Assembly: GCA_031216915.1 (NCBI GenBank)
Contig: CM062292.1
Coordinates: 7,255,920 to 7,319,919 of the forward strand
From: Pictodentalium vernedei
Taxonomy: Eukaryota; Mollusca; Scaphopoda; Dentaliida; Dentaliidae
DNA: 64,000 nucleotides
Reading direction: 5' to 3'
A program made the translations under genes and the position numbers. Of the stretch, positions 56,961 through 64,000 are shown piece by piece. How positions within the stretch are numbered: the first letter of the stretch is position 1; each line of letters opens with the position of its first letter. The notes below the pieces were generated by a model, which ran no database searches, had not been told where the DNA came from, and worked only from the letters and a program-made list of their open reading frames with translations.

Positions 56961-58075
56961 ATTTTTTAGCTCACCTGACTGTGAGTCAGGGGCGCGCAAG
57001 TGATGACTTCTGTCTGTCGACCATCCGTCCATCTGTCTGGCGTTAACTTTACATTATCAACCTCTCCTCATAAACAACTTAGCCGAATTGGACCAAATTT
57101 GATATTCATGTTCCTTATCATATATGAATTCCAGTTTGTTAAAGAAAAGTTGCCACACCCACAAGGGGCCCCAAAGGGGGCTTTTCTCTGATACCACCTA
57201 TAAATTGTTTTCCAAAATTAGTTAGAATGCTTTCATATTTGGAATACAACATCTCTAGTGGGGAGGGGGGTTACATTGAAGTTTGTTTGAATCGGGTCTC
57301 TGGGTTAATATTTGGTCTATCTATTGAAGCCCAAAGTTTAACTTAGTGCAGTATGAGGAAATTTCTTTAAAAATCTATTTCCTTAGATCCACTAGTCAGA
57401 ATCCTTTCATATTTGACACACAGCTTCTCTAAGGGGGTCAGATTCAGGTTTGTTCAAGCCAAGTCCATGGGTTAATATTTGGGTTCGTTACGGGAGCTCA
57501 AATTAACTCAGTGCAACATGAGAAAATTTCTTTAAAAATCTTTTTCTTCAGACCCAACAGTTAGAATGCTTTAATATTTGGTGTACAACATCTCTGGGAG
57601 GTCCGATCTAAATTTGTTCCAATTTGGTTCCAGTCAGAATCCTTTCATATTTGGTATCGCAGGGAGGGGGGGGGGGGGTGGGGGTGTGGTCAGATTTGAG
57701 TTTGTTCATTTTGAGTCCCTGGCTTAATATTTGGGCAGGGGTGGGTTAGTTTCGAAGTTGTTCTTTAATGTTCAAATCCATTCTTTAGAGTTTTTCCATA
57801 AAATTTGCCTTTCAAGCTGTAGTGACACAACAACCCTTGGAAGTTTGGCAGTACTTGTATACAGCTGTCAGAACTGGAAGCAATCAGGAAGACCTATGCC
57901 AAGAATCATCTGACATGGACACTAGAGTTATGAATAATTCCATAACATCATTCCTATGTAGTGTTCACGAACCACGACTAACTGAATGTGACCCAAAATA
58001 CTTGTCTCAACCACTTTGCCAGGTGAGCGATTAAGGCCCCGGCGGGGGTGGGGGGGGGGGGGGGGCTTTTTTTTA
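56961..58075 (+). repeat. AGCTCACC-family element 5, complete
   Basis: Starts ATTTTTTAGCTCACCTGACT and ends CCAGGTGAGCGATTAAGGCC plus a G-rich stretch. The internal units have the usual G-rich site (57257-57270, 57660-57680). Confidence 0.85.
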
Positions 58076-58117
58076 TTTAAAATCAGTAATTGGTGTTTTG
58101 AAAATTAAAAAAGCTGT

Positions 58118-58134
58118 ATTGGGTAAAGGGTTAA
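58118..58134. mobile_element. Right end of a TTAA-type MITE
   Basis: ATTGGGTAAAGGGTTAA. The left part is not recognised. Confidence 0.65.
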
Positions 58135-59649
58135 TATGTATTATCAGTATGCAACATGGGGTCAACCATACTGGCCTCATAGGATCCTTGTCCATAGCTG
58201 GTCTGAATTCTCGCCAACGATGTTCATAAGAATCCAAATGGATTCTCCCAAATTTAGAGGAATTAAAAAACCCTTTACAACCCCAATTTTGAAACAAAAT
58301 TGACATATTGTTTAAAATACAGTAGTCAGAGCTATTTATCTTGCTGTAGAGTTAATTAAAACAGATTTTGTCACAAGGTTTTGTGTGCCGATGCAGATTT
58401 TAGTTTTATTTTTATTTTGGGTTTTGGGAAGTTTTCAAAGAAACTGTGAATTCTTATCCCTCCCAACTTACTCATTAGGTAACGGAATAGGAATTCTGTC
58501 GAAGGCAATACCAGTTTTTAAGCCCCTTTGACAAAGATTGGACAGTTCTCGTCAAAAGAACAAATTTCTCATGCTTTTGACTAGGCACTAGGCAGAAGCC
58601 AAAAGTTGAATTCTATTGCAGAAATGAGTCTTTCATCACATGAAAGGGGTAAATGTATCTTTGGTAGGGTTGGGTTTGCTCATAGGTATAACTGTTGTAA
58701 ATATTTTAATTTGATTTAACTGTCTCGAAAAGTTGCACTCGGAAATTATGTAATCCCCAAAATTTAGCAGTCTTGGAAAAATATATTGTTTCAGTAAACA
58801 TTTGAAGAATTCTACTGACATCTTGCATTACTGTTCAATGCATCAGATGAATAAAGAGGGGAATTTGAGGACTTTTAGAACCTAAACCGTCGTTTGACTA
58901 TTGGTGTGTTTTGGTTGGAAGTTCCTGAGAAATATGTACATGTAAGCAGCATTTCCTTCTCTGTTAGGTTTTCTCTTTTATTTGTTGCATTCCCCCACCC
59001 CGGTTAAAGAATCAGAAGAAGGTTGTCTGAAGGGCTGTACTTGACACAAGATATTTGAATGCCAAATTGAAAATAATGCGACCATAGTTTTTTCACCTGA
59101 ACGTTATAATGGTCTCCTATGAGAAAATATTTAGTACTGTGATACGTATTCATGTTTGGCTGAAATTAAACAATTGCAGGAATTGGATAACATAAAATGT
59201 TTTTGGAGTAATGGCTGCGGAATGAAATTTTTCAATATGTTGGATACTTTGGGAGTTCTTTCTTACGCCTTGCATATTGCCGTATTAATGAGGTGGTGAT
59301 TTCACTGTTAATCGGCAAACCCCGTCCGGAAAATTTAAAACAAACCATAATATATGTTTTTTTAATTAATGGAAGCTGTTTATTTCTCTAAGGTAACAAA
59401 TATACCCATCAGCTGTGCGACCGCGTGCACCTCATTCTAGTGAAAACTCACAATTAAACAAAGAATAAAATACAGTGGCTGTGAAGAGCAAAGAATTTGA
59501 TTCGTTGGTCATCAGGTCGCAAGACATGTCAGAGAAGGTGAAAAAAACATCACTGTGGCGCTGGCTGAACCTGTCATTGTTTCTTGTACGTTTATGATTT
59601 GTGATAATCAACTTAGGATCTCGCAATTCATTTATTATGCCTAGAGTCT
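58135..59649. other. Spacer
   Basis: About 1.5 kb; short frames only; no family or repeat recognised. Confidence 0.4.
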
Positions 59650-59990
59650 ATACAACTGCAAGAATTTGAAAAGGAGCTTTACCCCTTTGAATCCTCATAT
59701 CCTGGAATGGTGTGTTCACGTGCGGTGGGATGGGCCAGTCCAATATCAATTTTAAGGGAGAATGAAATAATAACTGCAGTCTGCAGCCGTTATTTTCCAT
59801 CCATGCCCCGTGTATAGCCCTCTTATAATAAGACAAAAATGGGACGAAATTAAAACTCTGTCTTACTTGTTCAAAGGGTAAATATTCAATCACATCCTGC
59901 AAAAGACTCAACAAGCTACAGTAGAAACAAGGTGACAATTCCAGCAAATTACCTTCTGTTTTATGATGATTTTCTGCACATTATTCCCAT
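59650..59990 (-). repeat. Tandem duplication, copy 1 (empty MITE site)
   Basis: CTATACAACTGCAAGAATTT to CAGTAGAAACAAGGTGACAA, repeated at 60340-61005. It carries an uninterrupted GAAATTAAAACTCTG at 59846-59860. The 99-codon minus frame here is not kept in the second copy, so it is probably not coding. Confidence 0.88.
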
Positions 59991-60339
59991 GAAAGAGACC
60001 ATTCAGATGACAATGAGTTGAAATATGAACCCTTCTACTAGAACAAAGGTTAAATCAGATAATGAAATTGTTAAGATATATCGAAACATCACCACTATTT
60101 TGGAGTTACGGCCGAAACGTAGCACTACCCATTAAAACGTACACCATGGCTCCGAGTGTCTGAAAGGCTAAAAAGAGAACATAACAAATAATTATGTCAG
60201 GAAAGGTGATACGAATAACACAACATGACTAACAACATGCTCTGATGTATACATCAAGGGTGAACTCTGGTTCTCACGCCGACAGCGACGAAGACAAGAC
60301 TGACAAACTCTATGTCAACATTTAGGCACTGAATCTATA

Positions 60340-61005
60340 CAACTGCAAGAATTTGAAAAGGAACTTTAACCCTTAGAACCCTCATTTTCTGGATTGGTAT
60401 CGCCTTTGTGTACACTTACAGTGGGATGGGCCAATCCAACATCAATATAAATGGAGAAAGAATAATATCTACAGTCCGGCTGTAGACTGCAGTTATTATT
60501 TTTCGTCAATAGACCTCTTGTAATAAGACAAAAAATATGCTTCGGGCCTACAGTTAAAACTAGAAGTCCTGTCACCAATAGTGCGCTTATCTAGGCTTAT
60601 TTGCGCGTTGGAATTGCGCGCAATTGCCATATCGAATGCCATCCAAATCACGGCAGGTTCTCCTGGTTACTCATAGCAAACACATGGAATGTTTCTGCCA
60701 ATGGACCTCCGGGTTACCCGGGGGTCCATTGGCTGAAACATTGCTTGTGCACAGGCCATATGTACAGAATTTGGTAGCTTTACTTGGGCCATAACGCGTA
60801 CATTAACGCGCATATCAACGTGCTATTTGTGCGCATTTCATGACAGGACTTTTAGTTTTAACTGTAAAACTCTGTCTTACTTGTTCAAAGGTTAAATAGT
60901 CAATCACATACTGCAAAAGTCTCTACAAGCGACAGTAGAAACAAGGTGACAATTCCAGCAAATAACTTTCTGTTTTATGGTTGATTTTCTGCACCAGATT
61001 TCAAT
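60340..61005 (-). repeat. Tandem duplication, copy 2 (filled MITE site)
   Basis: Same sequence as 59650-59990 with a 318-bp MITE placed at the TA. Confidence 0.88.
60549..60866. mobile_element. 318-bp Tc1/mariner-type MITE, copy 3 (inverted)
   Basis: Same ends as copies 1, 2 and 4; TA flanks. The empty paralogous site is at 59851-59852. Confidence 0.96.
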
Positions 61006-61553
61006 AATAGTATCATCAAAAGAACATGAAAAAATATTGCGCTACATAAAAACTGAAATATGACTGTTTGAAATCCAAGGGAAGATGAACCAAACTGATC
61101 GGGATCAAATTCCATGAATCGTGAAGCTGTTCGCGGTAAAGTTGCGCGCGATCAAAATGTTTCAACACCTCGTGTATTCGCGAACGATCATGAATCAATT
61201 CGCATGTTTATTCTCTTTTTAATACAGAATTAGTTTCTGTCCGGATAAGATATTTAATTGGCTCATCTGTAAGGCACCGCCCCGTTACCCATAATTCGGT
61301 CAATGTCTATTCTAAAAAACGAAACAAAACAACTTAACTTCTGAAAGAAATGGTTCCAGTCAAAATAGTATCCAAAATACAATGTACTGAAACATTTTTT
61401 TAAATCACTCGTAATGAACATTATCTACAAAAATAAAATTACATTCGGCGGCGACAAAACTAATACAATTGTCAAGGTCGTGCAAGTGAAAACCAACAGA
61501 AGGCTGAACGAAGCAAAGAATCAAGATCGTTAAGTTTTGCTTCCTGTAGTTTC
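61006..61553. other. Spacer
   Basis: No supported feature. Confidence 0.4.
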
Positions 61554-61873
61554 TACAGTTAAAACTAGAAGTCCTGTCATGAAATGCGCACAAATAGCAC
61601 GTTGATATGCGCGTTAATATGCGCGTTATGGCCCAAGTAAAGCTATCAAATTCTGTACATATGGCCTGTGCACAAGCAATGTTTCAGCCAATGGACCTCC
61701 GGGTAACCCGGAGGTCCATTGGCAGAAACATTGCATGTGTTTGTTATGGGTAACCAGGAGAACCTGCCGTGGTTTGGATGCCATTCGATATGGGAATTGC
61801 GCGCAATTCCAACGCGCAATTAAGCCTAGATAAGCGCACTATTCGTGTGACAGGACTTCTAGTTTTAACTGTA
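61554..61873. mobile_element. 320-bp Tc1/mariner-type MITE, copy 4
   Basis: Same orientation as copies 1 and 2; two extra bases near the right end (CGTGTGACAGG). Confidence 0.95.
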
Positions 61874-62589
61874 TTTTGTAGTTTATAAATATGGCTGTAT
61901 TCACCGATGCCGTGGAGACAAAATTATTATGGGAAGTCTATGGTTAAAACCCTGCAAACATTCTTCAGTTTCAATATTAAGCTGAATACGGGGGAAATCG
62001 GGAAGTTCTAACACCATCAGTATTACCGGTTATAACCAGCCGATATCGATGTTTTGTAAGGTAAGAAATTTATTTCCCGAAATAGTTCGCGAACATATTT
62101 CTGCACGGTACTTTAACCTAGTTTGAGTTTAGAATCAGTATTTGTAGCTCAATTCCCCCCTCCCCGCAAATCCCCCGTACACACAACCCACACTATCCAC
62201 CGAGCTCCATGCTTGTACATACGAGCTCTTGTTTAGCCAGTCCCTCATACACACAACCTTCACTATCCACCGAGTTTCAATGCATGTATTATCTCAGATT
62301 ATTGAGGTTACAATTATTTTACAATATTTTGAAAAATAAGGTTGAAATGTAATAAGCCATGGCATCTGTAATTTGTACAAGTAATGCAAATCTATTGTGC
62401 ATATATCACATAAACTTGCATTTCTAATGTTGTTTTCTCACAATTTTATTAAATATATTCCGGCTAAAGAAGTCATTTTTATCACAAAGCGCCATTTTCA
62501 ATCTCTATCCCTAATTGAGATGAGCCAAGGTATTTAATAGATCGTCCTACAAAACTGTTGACATTTGTGTGTTTCTGAAAATTTCAACC
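61874..62589. other. Spacer with short direct repeat
   Basis: CACACAACC(C/T)(A/T)CACTATCCACC, followed by GAG, occurs at about 62180 and 62252. No gene recognised. Confidence 0.5.
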
Positions 62590-63600
62590 ATGCCCTAAAT
62601 ACGAATTAAAATTAATTAAATTAATGAAATATGTCAGAAATAGGCTAAACTCTGAATGGGCGTGTACACGTCAAAATAGCTCTAATCGAAAAACAAACCC
62701 AAGTATCTCCGAATTTTGTTTAGCTATACAACATTCTAAAATTTCAGGAAAACCCAACGTATTTTAATTTTTGTCCATACGACCCCCCCCCCCCCCCCCC
62801 AGGCCCTCCACACCCGACTCCACAACTTCACCTCAGCGTTTGGGTATAACAATTGAGAGTTTACTAGGACGGCAATACTTTTTTAGATATGTTTTTTTTT
62901 GTGGACATTGGAGTCCCAAAATTTTGATAGGCTCGGAATGAAAATGATGTTGAAAATAAAAACAAAGATAAAGAAAGAAACGTAGAATTGGCGTCATTGG
63001 CATCTACTTAATAAATTTGAAATGAGAAAATAACAGTGAACAATTTCTAATATCTGTGTATGAAGGTTGGTAGCTGTATTGTGTATAAATAGGGAATTAC
63101 ATCAATAAAAAGACAGCGTTTCTATTGAAATATACCAAAAAGAGCTACATTTTAAAGTGACGTAAAAAACGACAAAATGGTGCCAAATCAAAAAGCAAAA
63201 AAAACAGCTATCTCTTACTTTGTTTTAGCTTTACAATTTACTAAAATTTCTTCCGAAAACTGGGCCCAACGTTTATACCTTATGAGTTATGACCCCTATG
63301 ATGCCACCTCAGCATCTGACCATAGCGGTTTGAATTTCGTAGGACGGCAATATATTTTTAGATACGTGATTTTTGGCGTAGATTATCTATCCAAAATTTC
63401 GACAGACGGAGAGTGAAAATGAGGTTAAAAATGAAAGGTACAGAAAAAGACGTAAAAGCCGCATCGCTGGCATCGGGAGCGTAAATCTGAAATGAAATTA
63501 CAAAATCGCACAATTTCAAATAACCATAAAATGGTGTGGAGTCTCCTAGCTGTGTCATTTATAAATAGAGAGTGTAATGCTCTGGTCAGAATATCAAACA
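62590..63600 (+). repeat. Dispersed 1-kb repeat, copy B (without insertions)
   Basis: Collinear with copy A at 21950 but lacks both palindromic insertions. Two internal units about 476 bp apart (CCTCAGC at 62831 and 63307). C18 at 62783-62800. Confidence 0.88.
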
Positions 63601-64000
63601 CAGGGTTGGGGTGACACTCTAGCCATGACTACAAGCATTATTAGCAGAACTGACAATGCTGCAGCTCTATTATCACTGATAAAGGACAGTCTGGTTTGGA
63701 ACTGTAAGCATTGACACCACTGCGCGAAGCTCACATCACATGAACCGGCCCTCCATGCACCACCCTAGGCACTACACAGCATGATGACTGAATGGCACCG
63801 AATTACCCAAGGCCTACTAATTACCCGGCGCCAGCGATGGGACCACCTACCTCTCTAATCCCAGGGATGAGGACGGAAAGGGTGAGAAGGGTCTCTGACA
63901 TCTATCTGTATACACAATTCCATTTCTGTAACCATTCACCAATACTATTTTCCAAGGCATCGGCCAGTTCCGTATTCACTCAACAGTTCCAGTTCTGTAT
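63601..64000. other. Right-edge sequence
   Basis: Higher GC than its surroundings (CCGGCCCTCCATGCACCACC and similar). No coding frame or known repeat recognised. Confidence 0.3.

Noticed and set aside
59648..59947. 99-codon minus frame as a gene
   Set aside because: The duplicate copy at 60340-61005 does not keep the frame and is interrupted by a MITE.

Overview
The window looks like non-coding, repeat-rich nuclear DNA from a marine invertebrate, most likely a mollusc or another lophotrochozoan. It is AT-rich and has spliced exons, tRNA- and 5S-headed SINEs, many foldback DNA-transposon derivatives, GA and poly-G tracts, and long dispersed repeats that open with AGCTCACC and close with a GC-rich hairpin before CTTGTTT. 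The last family is, from memory, common in molluscan genomes. The species cannot be fixed from the sequence alone. There are no bacterial operons, CRISPR arrays or complete intron-less genes.

Layout. 1-4618 is a 59-bp satellite array that runs off the left edge. 5.2-6.0 kb holds a dead LINE reverse transcriptase with an internal 55-bp tandem repeat. A minus-strand host gene follows. Exon 1 (19369-19660) encodes a signal peptide and a cysteine-rich PAN/apple-like segment. Exon 2 (7350-7565) encodes the first half of a C-type lectin domain, and the two exons join in phase across an 11.8-kb intron. That intron holds a 43-bp minisatellite, a 1-kb dispersed repeat, TTAA-type MITEs and a decayed Polinton/Maverick-like region (about 13.5-18.5 kb) with a recognisable but broken protein-primed DNA polymerase B. 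The lectin's remaining exon(s) are not visible.

20-33 kb carries a second dispersed-repeat copy with a 209-bp near-perfect palindrome inserted in it, several MITEs, a full-length tRNA-headed SINE with 13-bp target duplications, and a frameshifted plus-strand C-type-lectin-like exon. 30-45 kb is mostly transposon relics. One is a SINE with a 5S-rRNA-like head inserted into another SINE, with a 12-bp duplication. 46-58 kb is dominated by the AGCTCACC family, whose 160-180-bp internal units repeatedly carry poly-G expansions at one homologous site. A CpG-rich cluster of vertebrate-style core promoter motifs (ETS, E-box, YY1, CRE, NRF-1) lies at 50.29-50.42 kb. 59-64 kb holds a tandem duplication with and without a MITE, two of the four near-identical 318-bp Tc1/mariner-type MITEs, and a third copy of the 1-kb dispersed repeat.

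Few real coding exons are visible: two good lectin exons and one possible terminal exon at 45.7 kb. The information in this window is mainly transposon archaeology. Empty and filled paralogous sites inside the same 64 kb define target duplications and ends for several families. All identifications are by reading motifs; no database search was possible.
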